7,682 nucleotides of DNA from CAZSWR01 sp964610885 (GTDB lineage Bacteria > Bacteroidota > Ignavibacteria > Kapaibacteriales > UBA2268), in assembly GCA_964610885.1 (NCBI GenBank), contig CAZSWR010000122.1, forward strand, positions 1 to 7,682. Direction: 5' to 3'. Each line of letters begins with the position of its first letter. Position 1 is the first letter of the stretch. Below, in pieces: positions 1 through 7,500 of this stretch. A program made the position numbers and the translations under genes. Below the pieces are notes generated by a model that saw only the letters and a list, made by a program, of their open reading frames with translations, had not been told where the DNA came from and searched no databases.

Positions 1-1
1 A

Positions 2-106
2 TCAGCGCAAAATTCTTTATATAGATTCTATTTAGCATTTATTGCAAATGTACCAAAAAGAAAAAGGCAATTTATAAAATCCGAGAGAGATTACAAAATG
101 CCTTAA
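2..106 (+). CDS. Possible C-terminal end of an unknown protein (partial, enters from left edge)
   Basis: One plus-strand frame is open from the window edge to a TAA at 104-106, giving 34 codons. The peptide starts SAQNSLYRFY and has a basic stretch (KRKRQFIK) before it ends in YKMP. I do not recognise a family. The stop lies 11 bases before a small hairpin with a T-rich tail, which is what a gene end would look like, and the gene would converge on the methyltransferase that ends at 267. The reading is weak because the DNA here is AT-rich and short, so an open frame of this length could occur by chance. The bases to the left of the window would decide it. Confidence 0.28.
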   Translation, partial: SAQNSLYRFYLAFIANVPKRKRQFIKSERDYKMP

Positions 107-116
107 TTGTTTATTA

Positions 117-140
117 GGTGGCGACTGCCACTTTATTTTT
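117..140 (+). terminator. Candidate intrinsic terminator (small hairpin plus T-rich tail)
   Basis: GTGGC at 118-122 pairs with GCCAC at 127-131 around the loop GACT. A G-T pair (117/132) can extend the stem. TTTATTTTT follows at 132-140. The T-rich side fits plus-strand transcription, so it would end a gene coming from the left, such as the possible partial frame that stops at 106. The stem is only 5-6 bp and the tail is interrupted by an A, so the call is tentative. Confidence 0.35.
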
Positions 141-159
141 CAAGTGCAGCGCAATGATG

Positions 160-193
160 AAAGGAAAGATGAACATGAATTTATTTTTCCTTT
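160..193. repeat. Short inverted repeat AAAGGAAA / TTTCCTTT
   Basis: The 8-bp arms at 160-167 and 186-193 are perfect complements around an 18-base loop. The repeat lies about 75 bases past the stop of the methyltransferase gene, in minus-strand direction. No T tract follows it on the minus strand, so it does not look like a standard terminator, although it could still protect the 3' end of that mRNA. The arms are low-complexity and AT-rich, so chance is a fair explanation. I see nothing else between 141 and 266. Confidence 0.25.
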
Positions 194-266
194 ATTAAAA
201 TTATTCAGTTTTATGTGCACTATTCTTTTGAGAAACTAAAAATGAACGATGGGATCTTGGTTGGAA

Positions 267-1076
267 CTATTTCTTCCAATACACTCCATATTCATCGACT
301 CTCACAAGAGGAGACTTAATATTATTCTTTTCTCTATAGTCATCGGTAGCTTTCTTGTTGGGATCGAGCGATCCATAATCATCGATAATTACATACCCGC
401 CCTCGGACAGTTTCGGGTAGAGGCTCTCGAGAGCCACCATAGTTGAATCGTACATATCGCCGTCCAAACGAATGAGCGCGAGCTTTTCGATTGGTGCTGT
501 GGGCAGTGTGTCTTGGAACCAACCTTTGAGAAAGACGACTTGGTCATCGAGCAGGTTATATTTCTCGAAATTGTGTTTGACGGTTTCGATTGGTATTGCA
601 ATTTCCCTGATGGCGTGCCAAATGTCATCGACGTTGCCTTGTTGGGTATCGGCCTTGGGGAAGCCTTGGAAGGAATCGGCAACCCACACGCGCCTATCGG
701 CAACGTTGGCGTCTTTCAGCAAAGCCCTCATGAAAATGGTAGCGCCGCCGCGCCACACGCCGGTCTCGATCAGATCTCCGGGGACGTTATTTTTAAGGAT
801 TTCACTAACGCAAAATTCTATATTTTCCAAACGCTTCAGCCCGATCATCGTTTCTGCGTGGGTGGGCCAATCGCGCCCATATATCCTGTTTTCTATGTTG
901 GTTTCTTCGATTTTGCAGATTGCAAGTTTCTTTGTTCGTAACATCTTATCCAAGACCATCAGAATCTTCTTCTTCAGAGTGGGGCCTTGGTACAGAGGTT
1001 TGTATTCCCCGCCTTCGATTCGATGCAAATCAATAAGTACATTTTTAAGCAATTGGATATAAGCTGAACTTTGCAT
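267..1076 (-). CDS. TylF/MycF-type SAM-dependent O-methyltransferase
   Basis: The 269-residue protein matches the TylF (macrocin O-methyltransferase) family, cytoplasmic enzymes that methylate a sugar hydroxyl using S-adenosylmethionine and a divalent metal. The SAM-binding loop is LIETGVWRGGATIF (residues 102-115), followed by the acidic strand WVADSFQGFP (131-140). LDGDMYDST (204-212) and VIIDDYG (229-235) carry the aspartates that in the family bind metal and substrate. Length is normal for the family, with a lineage-variable N-terminal 65 residues. The ATG at 1076 is preceded by GAG about 7 bases upstream, and a promoter-like site lies in the 75-bp gap behind it. It is the fourth gene in a row on this strand, next to glf, so the likely substrate is a sugar of a surface glycan rather than an antibiotic. 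That substrate is inferred; the family call is firm. Confidence 0.88.
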   Translation of the reverse strand: MQSSAYIQLLKNVLIDLHRIEGGEYKPLYQGPTLKKKILMVLDKMLRTKKLAICKIEETNIENRIYGRDWPTHAETMIGLKRLENIEFCVSEILKNNVPGDLIETGVWRGGATIFMRALLKDANVADRRVWVADSFQGFPKADTQQGNVDDIWHAIREIAIPIETVKHNFEKYNLLDDQVVFLKGWFQDTLPTAPIEKLALIRLDGDMYDSTMVALESLYPKLSEGGYVIIDDYGSLDPNKKATDDYREKNNIKSPLVRVDEYGVYWKK

Positions 1077-1096
1077 TTTATTCTCAATTTTAATAA

Positions 1097-1140
1097 ATTA
1101 TAACAGTTACAAAACTATTAAAAAAAAACTACTTTTCAAA
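1097..1140 (-). promoter_or_regulatory. Candidate Bacteroidetes-type promoter for the methyltransferase gene
   Basis: On the minus strand, TTTG (1137-1140) and TAGTTTTG (1110-1117) match the Bacteroidetes -33 and -7 elements (TTTG and TAnnTTTG), with 19 bases between them. The spacer contains a run of nine T (1120-1128). The -7 box ends 33 bases before the ATG at 1076. A perfect sigma70-like TATAAT also sits slightly downstream, at 1097-1102, but without a clear -35. If real, the methyltransferase can be expressed separately from glf. AT-rich DNA yields such matches easily. Confidence 0.38.
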
Positions 1141-1151
1141 TATTTAATTCA

Positions 1152-2279
1152 TTAACGACGGCCGCTGGAACTTAGCTTCAGGAATGTGGCCAGGGCAGAG
1201 CTAACCACCTGATCCATATTCAAATACTTATATTCGGCAAGCCGGCCGGCAAAGAACACGTTCTGCTCCCTCGCGGCAAGCTCTTTGTACTTAGCATAGA
1301 GTTGCTCCGATTCGGGGATTTGTATCGGGTAATACGGTTCGTTCGAGCCGGGAACGTGTTTGGAGGCCCTTTCGTATGCAATCGTGGTCTTGGTGCAATT
1401 AACCCCGAGAAAATGCTTGAATTCGGTGGTGCGCGTGTAGTCGAAATCGTTCGGATAGTTCAATTGCGCCGTTTTTTGGAAATACTCACGGTCGAGCGTT
1501 TCTATTTCAAATTCGAGGCTCCGGTACGGCAGGGCGCCATGGACGCAATCGTAGAATTGGTCAATTGGCCCCGTCCAAATGAGTTTGTCGAATGATTCGC
1601 ACGAACGGATCTGTTCGTAGGAACAATTCAGGCGAAGCTCGATGTTGTCGTTTCGCAACATATTATCGAAAAGATGCGCGTAGCCCTTGGCGGGCATGGC
1701 CTGGAATTCGTCTTGGAAATACCGCGAATCGCGAGAAACGAACACCGGGACGCGCGAAGTAACCGATGGATCGATTTCTTCGGGCCGAAGGCCCCATTGC
1801 TTAACTGTGTAGCCCTCGAAAATATTCTTGTAAACGAAATCGGCCAGCTCCCGAAGAGCAGGTTCCGGTGCCTGCATCAGGTTCAGAATCGGCACTTTGA
1901 CTTCCATTCCGTATTTGCCGACAAGGGCTTTACGGAATTCGTCTGCTTTACTTTTCTCGAATGCTATATCGATCGAATCCAAATTGAACGGAACCGGGAC
2001 ATGCTTGTCTCCGATTTTGGCCAACACGCGGTGCGAATACGGCTTCCATTCGGTAAATCGCGAAAGGTACGCCCAGACGTGCTCCATCCGGGTATGGAAG
2101 GCGTGCGGACCGTATTTGTGAATAAATATTCCGTTCGCGTCGGCATAGTCATAGCAATTGCCGCCGATGTGATTGCGTTTGTCGATCACGAGCACCCGTT
2201 TTCCCAATTCGCTCGCGATCCTTTCGGCGAGCACTGCGCCCGAGAATCCGGCTCCGACGACGAGATAGTCATATTTCAT
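1152..2279 (-). CDS. glf: UDP-galactopyranose mutase
   Basis: This cytoplasmic flavoenzyme interconverts UDP-galactopyranose and UDP-galactofuranose, the donor for Galf residues in O-antigens, capsules and related glycans. At 375 residues it is close to the usual bacterial length of about 365-390. The N-terminus has the FAD dinucleotide fold (VVGAGFSGA, residues 7-15, then VIDKRNHIGGNCYD, 31-44). The family block YTVKQWG lies at 157-163 and contains the Trp of the uridine pocket. R176, just after, and R346 in GRLAEYKYLNMD (345-356) correspond to the arginines that hold the UDP diphosphate. YTRTTEFKHF (281-290) and EPYYPI (314-319) are also typical. The ATG at 2279 lies 18 bases after the flippase stop, with GGA about 10 bases before it, so it is very probably co-transcribed with that gene. 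No galactofuranosyltransferase is visible in the window. Confidence 0.96.
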   Translation of the reverse strand: MKYDYLVVGAGFSGAVLAERIASELGKRVLVIDKRNHIGGNCYDYADANGIFIHKYGPHAFHTRMEHVWAYLSRFTEWKPYSHRVLAKIGDKHVPVPFNLDSIDIAFEKSKADEFRKALVGKYGMEVKVPILNLMQAPEPALRELADFVYKNIFEGYTVKQWGLRPEEIDPSVTSRVPVFVSRDSRYFQDEFQAMPAKGYAHLFDNMLRNDNIELRLNCSYEQIRSCESFDKLIWTGPIDQFYDCVHGALPYRSLEFEIETLDREYFQKTAQLNYPNDFDYTRTTEFKHFLGVNCTKTTIAYERASKHVPGSNEPYYPIQIPESEQLYAKYKELAAREQNVFFAGRLAEYKYLNMDQVVSSALATFLKLSSSGRR

Positions 2280-2297
2280 AATAATTTTTCCAATTCA

Positions 2298-3728
2298 TTA
2301 AGCTTCAATATTTCCTGCCCCGCGCCTTCGGACGTATGAGAGTAGTTCTTTGATACTGATTTCCTTTGCGCCAAAAATGATTCCTGAATAAACCAAGCCG
2401 GCAACTGCGATACCAGCAATCGGCTGGCCAAGCGCCGCGCCCGAGAAATAACCAGCGCTGCAAGCAATGGCAATGTAAATGAAATACTTTACAGACGATA
2501 AAAAGACGGAGAAATCAGACAGCTTTAGATAATTAATCAGCAATATTGCCGACATTAAGGCTTCGCTAATAAAAAGCGAATACGCCGAGCCGAAAGCACC
2601 ATATTGCGAGGTAAGGAAGAACTGCGCGACAATATTGACAACGCTGCTTAGAATCATTGCCTGCATACATTTTTTTTCTTTTCCCCAAGCAATTAGGCAG
2701 CTATTGAGCATCACATTCAAGAGCGAAAAGCAGGCAATCACCATCAATAGTTTGGTCAGATCGCCAATTGTAGCGTAGTCGATTCCGAACACAAAGACAG
2801 AGAACCAATTGGAGAAAGTGAAGATTACGGCAACCACCATGTAGCAAAAAATCATATTCATTTTGAAGTATGATTTCACTATCGATGCGCGGCCGCTCCT
2901 ATCGGTCTCTCGCGTGAGGACGGGAAAAAATGAATTCTGAAAAGCAACAGGAAGCACAGCCGTCAGCGTGCTGAACCGATAGGCAGCATAGAAGAATCCA
3001 ACATCTTCGGAATTTGCATACGCCTTCAGGAACAAATTGCTCACGCTGGATTGAATCGTAATTGCAATTGCTACGATCCCAAGCGGCAAGACGGCGGGCA
3101 TGGTTTCTCGAAGCAAGTCTTTGTCAATTTTGAAATTGAATTTTGCATTCTCCTTCAGGTGCAGAGCAAATATCCAGACAGTATTGATAAAAACGAGCAC
3201 TATATTAATAATAACGGCATAGGCCAGGTCGTCCCGTCCGCGAACCAAAAGCACAGAAAGCCCCAGCGTGGCAAGCGCCGTTATTATCTGCCTCAGCGAA
3301 GTGATTTCCATCCTCTCCAAGCCCTGGAAGACCCAATCCAGAAGGAAAGCATTCCAAAGAAGCGCACTTCCCTGGACGATGCACAGTATCTTCACTTCGT
3401 CGGAGACGTCCATTAGGAGCGATATTAGAACAAGAAGTGCAAAACTGCACGATGCGATTATTGCGCGAAGCGAAACGTAGGTATCAACAAAAGTTTTAAG
3501 TCGGGACGGCTGTTTGGCGATTTCGCGAAAGCCAATCGTGCTGAACCCAAAAGTAACAGCAATCAGGAAGAAAGCATAAAAAGAATTTATAAATGCCAGA
3601 TCGCCCATGCCGTCCGGGTTAAGCGTCCGAGCCAGGTACGCCGTGGTGAGGAAAACGACAAATTTCGAGGAAATCTCCGATACTGTCATAAAAGCAATAT
3701 TCTTGAGGAGCTTGCCCTTGTCGTTCAT
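2298..3728 (-). CDS. Wzx-like polysaccharide flippase (MOP superfamily)
   Basis: The 476-residue, strongly hydrophobic protein belongs to the polysaccharide biosynthesis/export branch of the MOP superfamily, which moves undecaprenyl-linked oligosaccharides from the inner to the outer face of the cytoplasmic membrane. The N-terminal pattern is typical: a helix with SEISSKFVVFLTTAYLARTL (about 17-36), then the GMGDLAF and GFSTIGFREIAK stretches (40-72). I count about 14 membrane segments, roughly at 11-32, 44-66, 88-107, 117-137, 148-164, 168-190, 210-232, 245-270, 291-314, 324-346, 357-375, 378-400, 412-430 and 436-455. The C-terminus is short and basic (YVRRRG). The ATG overlaps the gmk stop as ATGA, with AAAGG a few bases upstream inside gmk, so translation is probably coupled. 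Neighbouring glf suggests a Galf-containing substrate, but flippase specificity cannot be read from sequence. Confidence 0.9.
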   Translation of the reverse strand: MNDKGKLLKNIAFMTVSEISSKFVVFLTTAYLARTLNPDGMGDLAFINSFYAFFLIAVTFGFSTIGFREIAKQPSRLKTFVDTYVSLRAIIASCSFALLVLISLLMDVSDEVKILCIVQGSALLWNAFLLDWVFQGLERMEITSLRQIITALATLGLSVLLVRGRDDLAYAVIINIVLVFINTVWIFALHLKENAKFNFKIDKDLLRETMPAVLPLGIVAIAITIQSSVSNLFLKAYANSEDVGFFYAAYRFSTLTAVLPVAFQNSFFPVLTRETDRSGRASIVKSYFKMNMIFCYMVVAVIFTFSNWFSVFVFGIDYATIGDLTKLLMVIACFSLLNVMLNSCLIAWGKEKKCMQAMILSSVVNIVAQFFLTSQYGAFGSAYSLFISEALMSAILLINYLKLSDFSVFLSSVKYFIYIAIACSAGYFSGAALGQPIAGIAVAGLVYSGIIFGAKEISIKELLSYVRRRGAGNIEA

Positions 3729-4300
3729 TCGTTGCCTTTGAAGTTTTTAGTAATTAATTCGGCCATTTCCTTTTTGGCTGTATCCAAATCGTCATTCACC
3801 AAAATGTAATCAAATTCCTTGCTCTGTGCCATTTCCATTTCGGCCCTTGCCAAGCGTTTTTGGAGCTGTTCCTCGGTTTCGGTGCTACGGGCGCGTAGCC
3901 TCTGCTCGAGCACCTCGAGGGACGGTGGAGTAATGAAAATCAGGAACGTGGAATCAGGAAATGCACGCCTTAGCGAAAATGCTCCCTTCACGTCCACGTC
4001 GAAAAGCAAGATTTCGCCGTTATTGATTGCTTCGTCTGTGGCTGCGCGGAGCGTACCATAGCAATTGTCGAAAATTTCTTCGTATTCAGCCATTTCTCCG
4101 GCGTGGGCCTTCCGCAGGAACTCATCTTTCGAAAGAAAATAATAATGCACTCCATCGGTTTCGCCCGGGCGCGGCGAGCGCGTCGTGGCCGATATTGAAA
4201 ATCGAGCATTCGGCAATACCTCCATTATTACCTTTGCCAGAGTGGACTTTCCGCCGCCGCTCGGCGATGAAAGCACGATTAGCCTCTTCTTGCCAGACAT
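3725..4300 (-). CDS. gmk: Guanylate kinase
   Basis: This essential cytoplasmic enzyme phosphorylates GMP (and dGMP) to GDP with ATP. The P-loop is SSPSGGGKST (residues 11-20 from the start chosen here). The GMP-binding stretch follows as SISATTRSPRPGE plus GVHYYF (35-55), then the YGT block (81-83) and FDVDVKGA (100-107). The LID region with RLRARSTETEEQLQKRLARA spans about 134-153, and the C-terminal FDYILVNDDLDTA is typical. I prefer the ATG at 4300 (191 residues, MSGKKRLIVL) to an in-frame ATG at 4324. Family members usually begin just before the LIVLS strand, and only the 4300 start has an SD-like AGGGGG. The extra eight residues of the longer form (MEIESGGK) match nothing in the family. 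It is the first gene of the minus-strand cluster and overlaps the flippase by 4 bp. Confidence 0.96.
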   Translation of the reverse strand: MSGKKRLIVLSSPSGGGKSTLAKVIMEVLPNARFSISATTRSPRPGETDGVHYYFLSKDEFLRKAHAGEMAEYEEIFDNCYGTLRAATDEAINNGEILLFDVDVKGAFSLRRAFPDSTFLIFITPPSLEVLEQRLRARSTETEEQLQKRLARAEMEMAQSKEFDYILVNDDLDTAKKEMAELITKNFKGNE

Positions 4301-4304
4301 TTTT

Positions 4305-4310
4305 CCCCCT
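4305..4310 (-). promoter_or_regulatory. Ribosome binding site that decides the gmk start
   Basis: On the minus strand AGGGGG stands four bases before the ATG at 4300. The alternative ATG at 4324 has only AT-rich sequence in front of it. Spacing is a little short, but this is the most purine-rich, SD-like site before any gene in the window. If the longer start were used, this site would lie inside the coding region. Confidence 0.55.
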
Positions 4311-4385
4311 GATTCTATTTCCATTTACTTATCAATTTCAATTCTGAGAATAATCCAATTTGCAAAAATGCAATATATACTATTA

Positions 4386-4393
4386 CAAAGTTA
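4386..4393 (-). promoter_or_regulatory. Candidate -7 promoter element for the gmk cluster
   Basis: The minus strand reads TAACTTTG, a full match to the Bacteroidetes -7 consensus TAnnTTTG, 85 bases before the gmk ATG at 4300. No good TTTG is present at the expected -33 distance, which weakens the call. Between this box and the gene lies a short inverted repeat, TTGCA-AAAA-TGCAA (4360-4373). Confidence 0.25.
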
Positions 4394-4424
4394 AAAAAAG
4401 TCTGCCAGAAAAATTATTTTTCCG

Positions 4425-4432
4425 TAAATTTG
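4425..4432 (+). promoter_or_regulatory. Candidate -7 promoter element for secA
   Basis: TAAATTTG matches the Bacteroidetes -7 consensus TAnnTTTG, about 96 bases before the secA ATG. A partial -33 match (TCTG, 4401-4404) lies 20 bases upstream. Transcription from here would give a leader of roughly 90 bases that includes the inverted repeat at 4449-4481. Only 31 bases separate it from the opposing -7 candidate, so the two promoters would share upstream DNA. Confidence 0.28.
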
Positions 4433-4448
4433 TTGGTTGTGGCTTATG

Positions 4449-4481
4449 CAAATTTGGGAGCCGAAAAGTTTCCCAAGTTTG
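4449..4481. repeat. 11-bp inverted repeat in the secA leader region
   Basis: The arms CAAATTTGGGA (4449-4459) and TCCCAAGTTTG (4471-4481) pair over 11 positions with one G-T wobble, around an 11-base loop. It ends 47 bases before the secA ATG. As RNA it would form a stable stem followed by a moderately U-rich stretch (TTATCTTTCTT), so it could be a leader hairpin or weak attenuator. As DNA it could be an operator. No known regulator site is recognised. Confidence 0.5.
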
Positions 4482-4528
4482 TTATCTTTCTTACAGTAGG
4501 AAATTATTCAAAAAAAGGTATAGATCCG

Positions 4529-7500
4529 ATGCTAAAATTTATCGAGAAGATTTTCGGTAACAAACACGAAAAGGATGCCAAAAGGCTCTACCCGATTGTG
4601 GACGAAATCAATGAATACTACGAGCAGTTCAACTCGCTTTCCGATGAGGAAATCCGCGCCAAAAGCTCGGAATTCCGCGAGATCATCAAACGCAACACTC
4701 AGGAATTGGAAGACGAAAAAGCTGTCCTTAGCGAAAGATTGATCAACGAAGACCTGCCATACACCGAAACGCAGGAAATCAAAGACAAAATCGACCACTT
4801 GGACAAAGACATCCATACGGAAATCGAAAACACTTTGAACGAAATTCTTCCCCAGGCATTTGCTACAGTCAAACAGGCCTGCCGCCGACTCGCCGATTCG
4901 CAATACAGATATGAATACGCCGGCCAAACAACAACTTGGGACATGGTCCCGTACGACGTCCAGCTGATGGGCGGCATCACGCTCCACGAAGGAAAAATCT
5001 CCGAAATGGCCACAGGCGAGGGCAAGACACTCGTCGCCGTGCTTCCGCTGTACCTGAATGCCCTCTCCGGCAAAGGCGTGCACTTGGTTACGGTCAACGA
5101 CTATCTGGCCAAACGCGACTCGGACTGGATGCGCCCTGTGTTCGAATACTTGGACATTACCGTCGGAGCTATCCAATCGAATATGGACAACGAAGAACGC
5201 CGCGACACATACAACATGGACATCGCTTACGGAACGAACAACGAATTCGGCTTCGATTACCTCCGCGACAACATGGTCTCGGAAATGAGCGAAATGGTGC
5301 AACGCGAGCATTGGTTCGCCATCGTCGATGAGGTGGACTCCGTTTTGATCGACGAAGCCAGGACGCCACTCATTATCTCCGGCCCAGTCGGCCACGTTAC
5401 AGACCAGAAATTCGACGAGATGGACCCGCGCGTGCGCCGCGTCGTGGACGCTCAGAATAAATTAGTGAACGGTATCTGCGCCGAAGCCCTCAGGCTGCTC
5501 GAAAAGGCCGAAAAAGATAACGACAAAGAAAGCCGCGAACAGGGTGGCGTGCTGCTGCTGCGTGCCTACCACGCTCTGCCCAAGCACAAGCGATTGACCA
5601 AAATCCTCCAATCGCCGGAATTCATGAAACTGATGAAGGAAACCGAGCTTTTCTTCATGCGCGACCAAAGCTCACGCATGCACGAAATCGACGACGAGCT
5701 ATACTACGTTATCGACGAAAAGAACCACAACATCGACCTTACCGAAAAAGGGCGCCAATTGCTCTGCTCGGCCCAAGAGGATTCCGATATGTTCATTATT
5801 CCTGATATTGCTTCCGAACTAAGCGCATTGGAAGTGAATCACGAAATCACTGCCCAAGAAAAACAACAAAATATCGATACTATCAACATGCTCTACGCCG
5901 AGCGAAGCGACCGTATCCACACAGTAACCCAATTGCTTCGCGCATATTCGCTCTACGAAAAGGATGTGGAATACGTCGTGCAGGACGGCAAAGTTATGAT
6001 CGTGGATGAATTCACAGGCCGTATCCTGGACGGGCGCCGTTATTCCGAAGGCCTCCACCAGGCCATCGAAGCCAAAGAGCGCGTAACCGTGGAGCGCGAC
6101 ACTCAAACGCTCGCCACTATCACTCTCCAGAACTATTTCCGCCTCTATAAAAAATTAGCTGGTATGACCGGAACGGCCGAAACCGAAGCCGCCGAGTTCG
6201 AGAAGATTTACAACCTCGAGTGCATCGTTATCCCGACGAACCGCAAAATTATCCGCGACGACAAGGACGACCTTATCTTCCGCACGAAACGCGAGAAATA
6301 CAACGCAATCGCCGACGAAGTGCAGAAAGAAATTGCTGCCGGCCGCGCCGTACTCGTCGGAACGACCAGCGTCGAGGTCTCTGAATTGCTCAGCAAAATG
6401 TTCAAAAGGGCAAACATTAGCCACAACGTGCTGAACGCGAAGCACCACGCTAAAGAGGCCGAAATCGTGGCCGGCGCCGGACGAAAGGGCGCGGTTACAA
6501 TCGCCACGAACATGGCCGGCCGTGGAACGGATATTAAACTGGACCACGAAGTCAAGAAAAATGGTGGCCTTGCCATTATCGGTACCGAACGCCACGAAGC
6601 CCGCCGTATCGACCGCCAGTTGCGCGGCCGCGCCGGACGTCAGGGCGATCCCGGTTCGTCGCAGTTCTTCATCTCGCTCGAGGACGACCTGATGCGCCTC
6701 TTCGGCGGCGAAAGGATCGCCGGAGTTATGCAATCGCTCAAGATTCCCGATGGCGAACCGATTCAGCACTCAATGATTACGAAATCCGTGGAGCGGGCGC
6801 AAAAGAAAGTCGAAGAGAACAACTTCGGTATCCGCAAGCGCCTTATCGAATACGACAACGTGATGAACCAACAGCGCAAGGTGATCTACAGCCGCCGCCG
6901 CTACGCTCTCCGTGGCGAACGCCTCAAAGGCGAACTCTTCGACTACATCGAGGATATGGCCGCCGAATGGTACCAAGATTGCCAACAAGACAGCTTGGTC
7001 AAAGAATTCAACGATGCGGCCCGCGTCCACCTTTTGGCAGACGTCCACCTGACACGCGAGGAATTCGAAAAATTGAACGAAGACCAGGCCATCGAGGTGG
7101 TATTGAAAGCCGCCGACGAATTCTACAAACGCAAAGAGGAAATGCTCGGCGTGGACTTTATGAATAATTTGGAACGCTATGCCGTGCTCCAAACCATCGA
7201 CGACAAATGGCGCGAGCACCTGCGCATCATGGACGACCTGAAGGAAGGTATCCACTTGCGCTCGTACGGCCAGAAAGATCCATTGCTGGAATACAAAGGC
7301 GAAGCTTTCAAGCAGTTCGTCGAGTTGGTCAAGGAAATCAATCGCGAATCCGTCGAAATGGCGATTAAGTTCTTCCCGCGCGTCGTCGAGCAAAACGAAA
7401 CCCGCCAAGCCACGCATCGCCGCCACAACGCCGTCCCCCAACGCAGGACACAAAACGTATCGGCCACGCAAGGGCTTCAATACACGCACTCGTCCACGAG

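Noticed and set aside
249..446. Plus-strand open frame of 65 codons with a hydrophobic stretch
   Set aside because: It is mostly antisense to the C-terminal part of the methyltransferase, and its hydrophobicity follows from AT-rich codons.
472..1062. Plus-strand open frame of 196 codons opposite the methyltransferase
   Set aside because: The minus-strand frame has clear SAM- and metal-binding motifs; the plus frame does not look like a real protein.
1674..2339. Plus-strand open frame of 221 codons opposite glf
   Set aside because: glf is certain by its FAD and UDP-binding motifs over the same bases; the opposite frame resembles no family and has no ribosome site.
4360..4560. Possible short upstream gene before secA (66 codons, TTG start), considered as a SecM-like leader peptide
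   Set aside because: It has no SD, a weak start codon and runs out of frame into secA. It shows no signal peptide or arrest-like motif, and it spans the candidate promoter.
4532..5395. Long antisense open frame (287 codons) opposite the secA start
   Set aside because: It lies fully within secA, its translation is a valine/phenylalanine-rich mirror of secA codon use, and no family features are visible. GC-rich coding DNA often leaves the opposite strand open.
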